Positions 1 through 6,081 of a DNA stretch of 8,079 bases are shown in pieces. Each line of letters begins with the position of its first letter. The first letter of the stretch is position 1. The stretch is from assembly GCA_026417815.1 (NCBI GenBank), contig JAOACN010000040.1, forward strand, positions 1 through 8,079, written 5' to 3'. The translations under genes were made by a program, and so were the position numbers. The DNA comes from Chloroflexaceae bacterium. Its GTDB lineage: Bacteria; Chloroflexota; Chloroflexia; Chloroflexales; Chloroflexaceae. The notes beneath the pieces are model-generated. The model saw nothing but the letters and a program-made list of their open reading frames with translations. It searched no databases and had not been told where the DNA came from.

Positions 1-1248
1 CGGGCCGTTGCGGTGCTTGGCGATGTGGATCTCAGCGATGCCTTTTTTATCGGTGTCTTTGTCGTAGAGTTCTTCACGGTAGATGAACATTACAATGTCA
101 GCGTCCTGCTCGATGCTCCCCGACTCGCGCAGATCGCTGAGCATCGGCACGTGGCTCTGACGCCCCTCGACGGCGCGGGAGAGCTGCGAGAGGGCGATCA
201 CTGGCACATTGAGTTCGCGGGCGAGCGATTTGAGGCCCCGGCTGATCTCGCTCACTTCCTGCACCCGGTTGTCGCTGCGGCGGCCCGACATCAGTTGCAG
301 GTAATCAATCATCAACAAATCGACGCCGACCTCGGCGGCCAGGCGCCGGGCCCTGGAGCGCACCTCGGTGATGCTCAGGCCGGGGGTGTCCTCGATGTAG
401 ATCGGCAACTCCGGGAGCACGCCCATACCCTCAAAGGCCAGGTTCAACTCGTCGCCGCGCAGATTGCCGGTACGCAGCCGCTGCATATCAATGCCGGTGT
501 GCATCGCCAGCACCCGCTGCACCAGCTGGTCGCGGCTCATCTCCAGGCTGAAAATGCCCACGGTGGCGTTGCTCAAAAAGGCCACATTGTAGGCCAGCGA
601 GAGGGCCAGGGAGGTTTTCCCGACACTCGGCCGGGCCGCGAGAATGATCAGGTCGCTTGGTTGCAGGCCGCCGGTGATTCCATCAAGATCAGGGTAGCCC
701 GTGGCGACGCCGGCCACCTCGCCGCGCCGCTCCTGGAGGCTCTCGATCTGCGTGAACAACTGGTTGACGACCTGGCCGATGGCCACGAAGTCCTGGTTGC
801 TACGGCGCTGCGAGACGTTGAACAATTCCGCCTCGGCCCGATCGAGGGTCTCGTCCAGATCGGCAGTCTCGTCGTAGCCCATGGCGGCGATCTTGCCGCC
901 GGCCTCGATCAGGCGGCGCAGCACGGCGGTGCGTTCGACGATGCGGGCGTAGTACTCGATGTGCACCGCCGTGGGCACCTCGGCGGCCAGGTCGCTCAGG
1001 TACCCCAGGCCACCGACCAGTTCCAGGCGTTCCTGGCGGCGCAACTCCGCCGCGACGGTGGCGAGATCGGGCGGTTCGCGGCGGTTGTAGCAGGCCAGCA
1101 TGGCCTCGTAGATGAGGGCATGCTTTTCGAGGTAGAAGTACTCCGATGGCAGCCAGGGCGCGATGGTGACAATCGCATCCCGTTCCAGCAGGATGGCGCC
1201 GAGCGTGGCGCGCTCGGCCTGTAGGTCGAACGGCACGGAGCGATCCAT
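1..1248 (-). CDS. dnaB: Replicative DNA helicase DnaB, C-terminus beyond the window edge
   Basis: This is the ring-shaped replicative helicase that unwinds the fork and recruits primase. I translated 416 residues in one open frame with no stop before the window edge, so roughly the last 30-40 residues expected for the family are missing. Residues about 5-105 form the DnaB N-terminal domain (start MDRSVPFDLQAERATLGAIL). The RecA-like motor follows: Walker A RPSVGKTS at 206-213, SLEMS at 234-238 with the catalytic Glu235, Walker B LLMIDY at 311-316, the ALSQLSR sensor region at 352-358, and KHRNGP at 411-416 carrying the arginine finger. No intein interrupts these motifs. The ATG at 1248 is preceded by a purine-rich GGGGGAAG, a weak ribosome binding site. 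rplI lies 285 bp upstream on the same strand. Identity is firm. Confidence 0.97.
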   Translation of the reverse strand, partial: MDRSVPFDLQAERATLGAILLERDAIVTIAPWLPSEYFYLEKHALIYEAMLACYNRREPPDLATVAAELRRQERLELVGGLGYLSDLAAEVPTAVHIEYYARIVERTAVLRRLIEAGGKIAAMGYDETADLDETLDRAEAELFNVSQRRSNQDFVAIGQVVNQLFTQIESLQERRGEVAGVATGYPDLDGITGGLQPSDLIILAARPSVGKTSLALSLAYNVAFLSNATVGIFSLEMSRDQLVQRVLAMHTGIDMQRLRTGNLRGDELNLAFEGMGVLPELPIYIEDTPGLSITEVRSRARRLAAEVGVDLLMIDYLQLMSGRRSDNRVQEVSEISRGLKSLARELNVPVIALSQLSRAVEGRQSHVPMLSDLRESGSIEQDADIVMFIYREELYDKDTDKKGIAEIHIAKHRNGP

Positions 1249-1284
1249 GGCTTCTTCCCCCGCTTCTCCACCCCGTTCCCCGGT

Positions 1285-1304
1285 TTATCCAGAGCGTTTC
1301 CACA
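1285..1304. promoter_or_regulatory. Pair of DnaA-box-like 9-mers upstream of dnaB
   Basis: TTATCCAGA (1285-1293) matches the TTATCCACA consensus at 8 of 9 positions. GTTTCCACA (1296-1304) matches at 7 of 9. They start 11 bp apart, about one helical turn, and lie 40-60 bp upstream of the dnaB start codon. That spacing would suit DnaA binding to the dnaB leader, but two relaxed matches in a short stretch can arise by chance. Nothing else here looks like a replication origin. Confidence 0.3.
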
Positions 1305-1321
1305 GCAGGTATAGAAACGAC

Positions 1322-1350
1322 GATGTGCCACGGCACTGCCGCGGCACATC
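1322..1350 (-). promoter_or_regulatory. Hairpin in the dnaB leader
   Basis: GATGTGCCACGGCA (1322-1335) and TGCCGCGGCACATC (1337-1350) form a near-perfect 14-bp inverted repeat. The single non-complementary position is an A-C mismatch in a plus-strand transcript but a G-U wobble in a minus-strand transcript. The structure therefore fits dnaB-sense RNA better. It lies between the candidate -10 and the start codon. No U tract follows, so it is not a standard intrinsic terminator. A leader control element or a processing site is possible. Confidence 0.5.
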
Positions 1351-1363
1351 CTTGAACGGATGT

Positions 1364-1377
1364 TCAGTTGTATTTTA
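1364..1377 (-). promoter_or_regulatory. Candidate -10 box of a dnaB promoter
   Basis: TAAAAT reads on the minus strand at 1377-1372, in an A/T-rich pocket within very GC-rich sequence. It would start transcription near 1364 and give a leader of about 115 nt containing the 1322-1350 hairpin. I cannot find a convincing -35 hexamer at 16-18 bp, so this is a weak call from base composition and position. Confidence 0.35.
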
Positions 1378-1416
1378 GCACGGGCGTGTTACGCCGCGGT
1401 TACGGCTGATAAGAGC

Positions 1417-1533
1417 GGGGAACCTCGGGTTCCCCGCGCCCCTGCCGCAGGCGCCCTTCTGGGGAACCCGGGGTTCCCCGCGCCCCTGCCCTGGCCGGCC
1501 TTCCGGGGAACCCGGCGTTCCCGCACCCCTGCC
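1417..1533. repeat. Three palindromes with an exact 44-bp period between rplI and dnaB
   Basis: Units begin at 1417, 1461 and 1505. Each has a core palindrome (GGGGAACCCGGGGTTCCCC in the middle unit, arms of 9 nt) followed by CGCGCCCCTGCC or a near copy. The remaining 14-15 nt of each period differ between units. The third unit has lost one base, and its core ends one base before the rplI stop codon, so the array abuts that gene. Each palindrome could fold in RNA or extrude as a cruciform. There is no U tract, and the array is too short for CRISPR. A diverged relative lies at 6741-6770. Confidence 0.8.
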
Positions 1534-2034
1534 TCATGCCTGGTCAGCAGCGGTTTCGGGCTCGAACGTTGCGGCGGCGGGGAGACCGCCCTCACCGGCG
1601 ACGACCACGTTCACCACCGGTTCGACGCCGCTCATCAGGCGCACGGTTACCGGGTAGGTTCCGGTGCGCTTGATCGGCTCGCCAAGCTCGATCTTGCGGC
1701 GGTCCACCTCCACGCCCAGTTGCGCGGCGATCTGCTCGGCAATGTCGCTACTGGTGACCGAACCGTAGAGCCGGTCCTGCTCGCCTACTTTGACGGTAAG
1801 GGTAACCGCGCGGCCATTGATGCGCGCGGCGACGGCTTCGGCGTCGCGGCGCACGGTCTCGGCGCGCCGCTGCTCGGCGGCCAGCCGCTGTTCCGCCTGC
1901 TTGATCTGGCCGCGGGTGGCCAGCACCGCGTAGCCCTTCGGGATCAAATAGTTGCGCCCAAAACCACCAGAGACGTCTTTGATTTCCCCGGCTTTGCCCA
2001 GGTGCTCAACATCCTGGAGCAGAATGACCTTCAT
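1534..2034 (-). CDS. rplI: 50S ribosomal protein L9
   Basis: L9 binds 23S rRNA near the L1 stalk base with its N-terminal domain and reaches across neighbouring ribosomes with its C-terminal domain. The 166-residue product shows the family signature at 13-40 (GKAGEIKDVSGGFGRNYLIP and onward to VLAT). A charged connecting helix follows at about 41-75, then the C-terminal domain at about 78-148, with GSVTSSDIA at 91-99 and the YPVTVRL strand at 127-133. The usual length is near 148, so this protein has an 18-residue Ala/Glu-rich tail. The family-typical start MKVILLQDVEHLGK is used here, but no ribosome binding site sits close to it. A GTG at 2046 in the same frame has GAGGGG 7 nt upstream and would add MGAK. 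dnaB follows on the same strand after the palindrome array. Confidence 0.96.
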   Translation of the reverse strand: MKVILLQDVEHLGKAGEIKDVSGGFGRNYLIPKGYAVLATRGQIKQAEQRLAAEQRRAETVRRDAEAVAARINGRAVTLTVKVGEQDRLYGSVTSSDIAEQIAAQLGVEVDRRKIELGEPIKRTGTYPVTVRLMSGVEPVVNVVVAGEGGLPAAATFEPETAADQA

Positions 2035-2071
2035 TTTTGCGCCCACAATGCCACCCCTCGAACACGTAAGC

Positions 2072-2173
2072 GGTGCATCGGGCAAGTTCCCCTCCACGAG
2101 TCGGGGGAGAGGGTTTCTGGGAGGGCGAAGTCCTCCCAGAAACCCTCCTGTTCAAACACCTGCCAGATGCACC
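2072..2173. repeat. 102-bp inverted-repeat element, copy A, in the rplI leader
   Basis: The ends are 13-bp inverted repeats that match at 12 of 13 positions: GGTGCATCGGGCA (2072-2084) and TGCCAGATGCACC (2161-2173). Inside is a perfect 16-bp hairpin, GAGGGTTTCTGGGAGG (2109-2124) with its complement at 2132-2147 and a 7-nt loop. Copy B at 5815-5919 has the same plan: similar ends, the central GGAGGGTT..CTGGGAGGG hairpin, and CCGTTCAA or CTGTTCAA just after it. There is no coding capacity, so it looks like a REP- or MITE-like element. It lies between the rplI promoter and the rplI start, so it would be transcribed as part of the leader. Confidence 0.75.
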
Positions 2174-2233
2174 AGTAAGGTTCAGACCTGCCTGACAGCC
2201 CGGAAGCGCGGCGCGCGCCCTGCAATGGCGGCT

Positions 2234-2263
2234 ATGATACCACAGGGGGCGGAGGGGCGTCAA
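2234..2263 (-). promoter_or_regulatory. rplI promoter overlapping the end of the amylase-family gene
   Basis: On the minus strand, TTGACG (2263-2258) and TATCAT (2239-2234) are separated by 18 bp. The -10 is preceded by TGG, giving an extended -10 (TGGTATCAT). This is the best sigma-70-type promoter in the window. The -35 box contains the TGA stop of the upstream GH13 gene. Transcription would start near 2227 and leave a leader of about 190 nt that includes repeat copy A. It would drive rplI and possibly dnaB. Confidence 0.65.
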
Positions 2264-4104
2264 TTGTGGATGACTTGCCAGATCTGCGCCCCCACGGCCG
2301 GCAGACCGGCGAGGGGCAGCCAGCCGCCCTGGACGCTGGTCTCGACGCCGCTGAGGAGTTCGCGCAGCCGCGTCCCGTCGGGCAGGCCGCCGTGGCGCGC
2401 CGGCAGGTGGGCCAGGCCATCGTCGCCGCGCCGGGCGACGATGATCAGCCGCTCGTCGGGGGTCTCGCGCAGGTAGGCCAGGGTGTGCCCGCTGGCGTAG
2501 AGGAGCTGGACCCCCCCCTCGCGCAGGGCGGGCGACGCGCGCCGCAAGTGCGCCAGGCGCTGGTAAAAGGTCCGCAGGTCGTGATCCCACTCGCGTTCGT
2601 CCCAGGGCATGGTGCGGCGGCACTCGGGGTCACCGTTGCCCGGGAGGCCCACCTCGTCGCCGTAGTAGACGCAGGGTGCGCCGGGGTAGGTGAAGAGCAG
2701 CGCCACGGCCACTCGCAGGCGCCGCGGGTCGTGTTCGAGGACGGATCGAACCCGGGGGGTATCGTGGCTGCCGAGGAGGTTAAACTGCTGGATGGCGATC
2801 TGCCAGGGTATGGCGGCGCGAAAGGCCGTCAATTGAGCGGCCAGGGCGGCGGTGGGCAATGGGTGGGGATCGCTCCAGGGCTTCTGCGCGCCGCTGGCGC
2901 CGAGCCAGTGCCACACGGGGAAGGTGAAGCCCTGGTAGTTCATCGTGGCGTCGAGTTCGTCACCCTGGAGATGGGGCGTTCCATCGAAGAAGTGCTCGCC
3001 CAGCAGGTAGGCTTCGGGGTTCTCGCTCTTGACGGCGCGGCGCATGCCGCGCCCGAGCTTGTGGCCCAGGTTCGAGGGGCCCTGCCGCCCGAGCATGTTG
3101 GCCACGTCGATGCGCCAGCCATCGATACTGTAGGGCGGGCGCATCCACCGGCGCATGAACGCCTCGGGGCCGGCGTACATCAGTTCGCGCAGCCGCTCGC
3201 TGCGATAATTGAGCTTCGGCAGGCTGCGCACCCCCAGCCAGCACTCATAGTCGTCGGGATGGCGGTGGAAGGTGAAAAACTCGGCCTCGGGGGCCTGAGG
3301 GTCGGCCAGGGCCGCCTGGAACCAGGGATGCGTGCTGCCGCAGTGGTTCGGCACGATGTCGAGCACCAGGCGCATGTCGCGGGCGCTGAGGGCGGCCCGC
3401 AGGCCAGCCAGAGCCGCATTGCCGCCGAAGTGCGGGTCCACCTGGGTGTAATCGGCCACATCGTACTTATGGCTGCTCGGGGCCAGGAAGATCGGGTTGA
3501 GGTAGAGCGCCGTCACACCGAGATCCTGGAGGTAATCGAGGCGCTCGACGATCCCCTGGAGGTCGCCGCCGTAGAACTCGCTGGCGCCCTGGCCCTTATG
3601 CGGCGGCGCGCCCCAGGGCCGGGCCGCCACCGGGCGACCATAGCAGAGGTACTCCCCGTCGCGCACGTTGTTCGAGGGATCGCCATCGGCGAAGCGGTCG
3701 GGGAAAATCTGGTAGAACACGCTGTCGCGCGCCCAGTCTGGCGCCTCGTAGCCGGCGAGCAGCACGAAGTCGTTGGCATCGGTCGGGTTGTGCAGCCAGA
3801 CCCCCGCCGCGTTGTACCAGCGGTTGCCTTCGCGCGTGCGCAGCAAGAAGCGGTAGCCGGTGCGGCGCATGGTCAATCTCAGGCTGACCTGCCACCAGCG
3901 ACAGACGCCCTCGACGCCTGCCGGCTCCATCGCCACCATTGTCTCTTCCCCATCGGGACAGGCGCGGAGGAAGACGGCCTCTATCGGAGCGTCAACATCG
4001 GCCCGCAGCCAGAGACGCGCGCTATCGCCCACGGCGAGGCCCGCCCGCTGCACGTAGCGCGGCGAGCCATCGTGATGAATGGAATGGGACCAGTTGGGGA
4101 GCAT
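2260..4104 (-). CDS. malZ: MalZ-type maltodextrin glucosidase (GH13 family, likely subfamily 21)
   Basis: A 614-residue retaining alpha-glucosidase that should release glucose from the ends of maltodextrins; the lack of a signal peptide indicates cytoplasmic action. Residues about 1-120 form the N-terminal beta domain. The catalytic barrel begins at SVFYQIFPDRFADG (128-141). It continues with EFYGGDLQGI (176-185), GVTALYLNPIF (196-206), DIVPNH (249-254), DGWRIDV with the nucleophile Asp333, GEH with the acid/base Glu370, and SHDT with Asp448. YYGDEVGL (480-487) and a C-terminal beta domain follow. The layout and motifs match E. coli MalZ (about 604 residues) closely from memory; cyclomaltodextrinase or neopullulanase activity is the main alternative. 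ATG 4104 is the first start after an in-frame stop. I see no ribosome binding site and no other maltose genes nearby. Confidence 0.92.
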   Translation of the reverse strand: MLPNWSHSIHHDGSPRYVQRAGLAVGDSARLWLRADVDAPIEAVFLRACPDGEETMVAMEPAGVEGVCRWWQVSLRLTMRRTGYRFLLRTREGNRWYNAAGVWLHNPTDANDFVLLAGYEAPDWARDSVFYQIFPDRFADGDPSNNVRDGEYLCYGRPVAARPWGAPPHKGQGASEFYGGDLQGIVERLDYLQDLGVTALYLNPIFLAPSSHKYDVADYTQVDPHFGGNAALAGLRAALSARDMRLVLDIVPNHCGSTHPWFQAALADPQAPEAEFFTFHRHPDDYECWLGVRSLPKLNYRSERLRELMYAGPEAFMRRWMRPPYSIDGWRIDVANMLGRQGPSNLGHKLGRGMRRAVKSENPEAYLLGEHFFDGTPHLQGDELDATMNYQGFTFPVWHWLGASGAQKPWSDPHPLPTAALAAQLTAFRAAIPWQIAIQQFNLLGSHDTPRVRSVLEHDPRRLRVAVALLFTYPGAPCVYYGDEVGLPGNGDPECRRTMPWDEREWDHDLRTFYQRLAHLRRASPALREGGVQLLYASGHTLAYLRETPDERLIIVARRGDDGLAHLPARHGGLPDGTRLRELLSGVETSVQGGWLPLAGLPAVGAQIWQVIHN

Positions 4105-4134
4105 TGAGGTGTATCCATTTCATTGAGACGGTGC

Positions 4135-4222
4135 TCCTCACCCTCCCCCCGGCCCCCTCCCTCTCCATCTGCGGTAGAGCGGAAGGGGGCGCCGAGCGCA
4201 GCGAGGCGGGGGAGGGTGAGGA
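4135..4222. terminator. Nested stem-loop directly after gltX, probable terminator or dispersed repeat
   Basis: The outer stem is a perfect 15 bp: TCCTCACCCTCCCCC (4135-4149) with its complement at 4208-4222. A shorter imperfect stem lies inside, GGCCCCCTCC (4151-4160) against GGAAGGGGGC (4181-4190). The outer stem begins three bases after the gltX stop codon and fills most of the 121-bp gap to the GH13 gene. It probably ends or stabilises gltX transcripts. No U tract follows, so a standard intrinsic terminator is not shown. The two-storey architecture with CGAGCGCAGCGAGG between the arms looks like a genome-dispersed element. Confidence 0.6.
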
Positions 4223-4225
4223 CAA

Positions 4226-5731
4226 TCACCCCAGCGCCGCGATGGCGGCGTCGAGGCGCGCGAGCACCCGCTCGCGACCGAGGGCGGCGAGCATGTCGAA
4301 GAGCGGCGGGGCGACGGTGCGCCCGGAGACGGCCACGCGCAGCGCGCCGAAGAGCTGGCCAGGCTTGCGCTCCAGGCGCGTACACAACTCCCGCAGCGCC
4401 GCCTCCAGCGCCTCGGGATTCCAGGGTTCCAGGTCGCGCAGGGCGGCGTGGGCGGCTCGCAGCATCGCCACGGTCTGGGGGGCATCCAGCCCTTTGGGAA
4501 CGAGGGAGGCCGGGGCATAGCCATCGGCGCCGGGCCGCGGTTCACGGAAGAAGAACTCGAGCAGGCCAGGGGCCTCGCTCAACTCCTCCAGCCGCTCGTG
4601 GATCAAGGGCACCAGGCGCACCACATAGGCGCGCTCGGCCTCGGAGGGCGGATCGCCGATCAGCCCGTCGGCGGCGAGGAAGGGCAGGAGGCGTTCCGCG
4701 AGATCCTCGGGAGCGAGCTTGCGGATATAGATGCCATTCATATCGCGCAGCTTCTCGGGGTTCCAGCGGGCGGGGCTGGCCTGGACCCGATCGATGGTGA
4801 ACCGCTCGATCAGCTCCTCGCGGCTCATAATCTCGGTCTTATCATCGTAGCTCCATCCTTGCAGGGCCAGGTAGTTCATCATCGCCTCGGGCAGGTAGCC
4901 CCGCTCCCAGAAGCGATTGGTCGCCACGTCATCCTTGCGTTTGGAGAGCTTGCCCTTCCCGTCCTGGCGCAGAATCACCGGCAGATGGGCGAAGACCGGC
5001 GGTTCCCAGCCGAAGGCCTGGTAGAGCAACACGTGGTAGGGCGTGGAGGGCACCCACTCCTCGGCCCGCAGCACGTGGGTGATGCGCATCAGATGATCGT
5101 CCACCAGATGGGCGAAGTGGTAGACGGGCATACCACTGGTCTTAATCAGCACAATATCCTGCAACTGATCGTTCGCCACCGTAATCCCCTCGGCGCCGCG
5201 CACCAGGTCGGTGAAGGTGGTCTGGCCCGTCAGGGGCGTCTTGAGGCGGATGGTGTAGGGTTTGCCCGTGGCGGCCAGTTCGCGCTGCCGCTCGAGGGGC
5301 CAGTCGCGCTCGGGGCCACGGAAGCGGAACGCCTTGACGCCGCGCATTTCAGCGTCGGCGCGGAGTTGGGCCAGTTCCTCCTCGGTGGTAAAGGACATAT
5401 AGGCATGGCCCGACTCGAGCAACTGCGCGCTGTACACCTGGTAGATCCCCTGGTCGAAGCGCAGCGACTGGATGTAGGGCCCATACGGGCCGCCGATATC
5501 CGGGCCTTCGTCCCATTCAATGCCGATCCAGCGCAGGGAGGCCATAATATCATCGGCAGCGCCAGGCACATAGCGCTTCTCATCGGTATCCTCGATGCGC
5601 AGGATGAACTGCCCGCCGTAGTGGCGAGCGAAGAGCCAGTTAAACAGGGCGGTGCGCACGCCGCCAATGTGCAGGTAGCCGGTGGGGCTGGGGGCGAAAC
5701 GCACCCGAACCGGAGGGATAATCTCAATCAT
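4226..5731 (-). CDS. gltX: Glutamyl-tRNA synthetase
   Basis: This class I synthetase charges tRNA-Glu with glutamate for protein synthesis and, where present, for the glutamyl-tRNA route to tetrapyrroles. The 501 residues have the expected length. The nucleotide-binding HIGH motif appears in APSPTGYLHIGG at 13-24, RIEDTD at 45-50 follows, and the KMSKS equivalent is KLSKR at 261-265. The alpha-helical anticodon-binding domain covers about 320-501. There are no cysteines for the zinc site found in some GluRS. Whether it discriminates tRNA-Glu from tRNA-Gln cannot be told here. ATG 5731 has GGAG 7 nt upstream and gives the typical N-terminus just ahead of RVRFAPSPTG. A strong -10 lies 39 bp upstream and a stem-loop follows the stop. 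Confidence 0.97.
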   Translation of the reverse strand: MIEIIPPVRVRFAPSPTGYLHIGGVRTALFNWLFARHYGGQFILRIEDTDEKRYVPGAADDIMASLRWIGIEWDEGPDIGGPYGPYIQSLRFDQGIYQVYSAQLLESGHAYMSFTTEEELAQLRADAEMRGVKAFRFRGPERDWPLERQRELAATGKPYTIRLKTPLTGQTTFTDLVRGAEGITVANDQLQDIVLIKTSGMPVYHFAHLVDDHLMRITHVLRAEEWVPSTPYHVLLYQAFGWEPPVFAHLPVILRQDGKGKLSKRKDDVATNRFWERGYLPEAMMNYLALQGWSYDDKTEIMSREELIERFTIDRVQASPARWNPEKLRDMNGIYIRKLAPEDLAERLLPFLAADGLIGDPPSEAERAYVVRLVPLIHERLEELSEAPGLLEFFFREPRPGADGYAPASLVPKGLDAPQTVAMLRAAHAALRDLEPWNPEALEAALRELCTRLERKPGQLFGALRVAVSGRTVAPPLFDMLAALGRERVLARLDAAIAALG

Positions 5732-5769
5732 GCGCGGGCTCCGCTGCAGGAGATATCAGACACCCTGGC

Positions 5770-5775
5770 ATTATA
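5770..5775 (-). promoter_or_regulatory. -10 box of the gltX promoter
   Basis: A perfect TATAAT reads on the minus strand at 5775-5770, in ACAATGTATAATGCC. Transcription would begin near 5762 and give a short leader of about 30 nt. No good -35 is visible at 16-18 bp (the sequence there is about GCAACA), so an activator or a relaxed -35 must be assumed. Repeat copy B and a small inverted repeat lie immediately upstream. Confidence 0.55.
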
Positions 5776-5794
5776 CATTGTAGGCAAACCTTGT

Positions 5795-5821
5795 TGCGCC
5801 ACCATCTGCCCAGGTGGCGCA
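5795..5821. repeat. 9-bp inverted repeat abutting repeat copy B
   Basis: TGCGCCACC (5795-5803) and GGTGGCGCA (5813-5821) are perfectly complementary with a 9-nt spacer. The right arm overlaps the left end of copy B, and the left arm resembles the far end of copy B (ATGCGCCAC at 5912-5920). Three related arms can therefore pair in alternative ways. The left arm may be a leftover end of another copy of the element. Confidence 0.6.
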
Positions 5822-5919
5822 TCCGGCAAATCCTGTTACACAAAAGGGCTGGGAGGAGGGTTCCTGGGAGGGCTCTGCCCTCCCGGACCCTCCCGTTCAA
5901 GAGCCTCCCGGATGCGCCA
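5815..5919. repeat. 105-bp inverted-repeat element, copy B, upstream of gltX
   Basis: The ends are perfect 12-bp inverted repeats, TGGCGCATCCGG (5815-5826) and CCGGATGCGCCA (5908-5919). The centre is a hairpin of 17 pairs with two unpaired T residues, arms 5855-5873 and 5877-5893, loop TCT. It shares end sequence, central stem and the following GTTCAA with copy A at 2072-2173. No open reading frame fits inside. It lies in the 350-bp gene-free stretch between the LOG gene and gltX, upstream of the gltX -10. Confidence 0.75.
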
Positions 5920-5965
5920 CGCGCTCGGGGTGACAAGAGGAAACTTCGTTCACGGACCGCCAGGG

Positions 5966-5993
5966 TGCGCGGACCTGGAAATCCGTCCGCGCA
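5966..5993. repeat. 9-bp perfect inverted repeat between the LOG gene and gltX
   Basis: TGCGCGGAC (5966-5974) pairs perfectly with GTCCGCGCA (5985-5993) across a 10-nt loop. It is one of several stem-loops in the gene-free stretch 5732-6081. Its role is unknown; it may back up termination of the LOG transcript. Confidence 0.5.
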
Positions 5994-6024
5994 CATATGA
6001 TTAGGTCGGGACCTCGCCGGGTAA

Positions 6025-6057
6025 GGCCGAAGCATCGGCTATGCCGATGCTTCAGCC
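6025..6057 (-). terminator. Stem-loop after the LOG gene, probable terminator
   Basis: GAAGCATCGGC (6029-6039) and GCCGATGCTTC (6043-6053) form a perfect 11-bp stem with a 3-nt loop, 25 bp beyond the LOG stop codon. In minus-strand RNA the stem extends to 15 pairs through a G-U wobble; in plus-strand RNA the same position is a C-A mismatch. The asymmetry suggests it acts in the LOG transcript. No long U run follows. Confidence 0.6.
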
Positions 6058-6081
6058 CAACAACGATACTCGGACGGAGTA

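Noticed and set aside
13..1224. 403-codon plus-strand open frame
   Set aside because: It is antisense to dnaB, whose motifs are unmistakable on the minus strand; the plus frame has no family features.
1285..1304. Replication origin
   Set aside because: Only two imperfect DnaA-like boxes, no AT-rich unwinding stretch and no dnaA or dnaN nearby.
1417..1533. Short CRISPR array
   Set aside because: Only three units, the repeat core is a full palindrome of about 19 nt, spacers are 14-15 nt, and there are no cas genes.
2072..2173. Dedicated ribosomal-protein leader regulating L9
   Set aside because: The same structure occurs upstream of gltX, so a dispersed repeat is the simpler explanation, although an effect on rplI is not excluded.
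1360..2178. 272-codon plus-strand frame across rplI
   Set aside because: It crosses the palindrome array, rplI antisense and repeat copy A; composition is that of a shadow.
2266..4107. 613-codon plus-strand open frame opposite the GH13 gene
   Set aside because: A mirror of the real gene in high-GC DNA; the minus-strand product carries all GH13 catalytic motifs.
4448..6004. 518-codon plus-strand open frame opposite gltX
   Set aside because: GC-rich shadow of gltX that also runs through the hairpin region; it shows no recognisable domain and lies opposite a clear gene.
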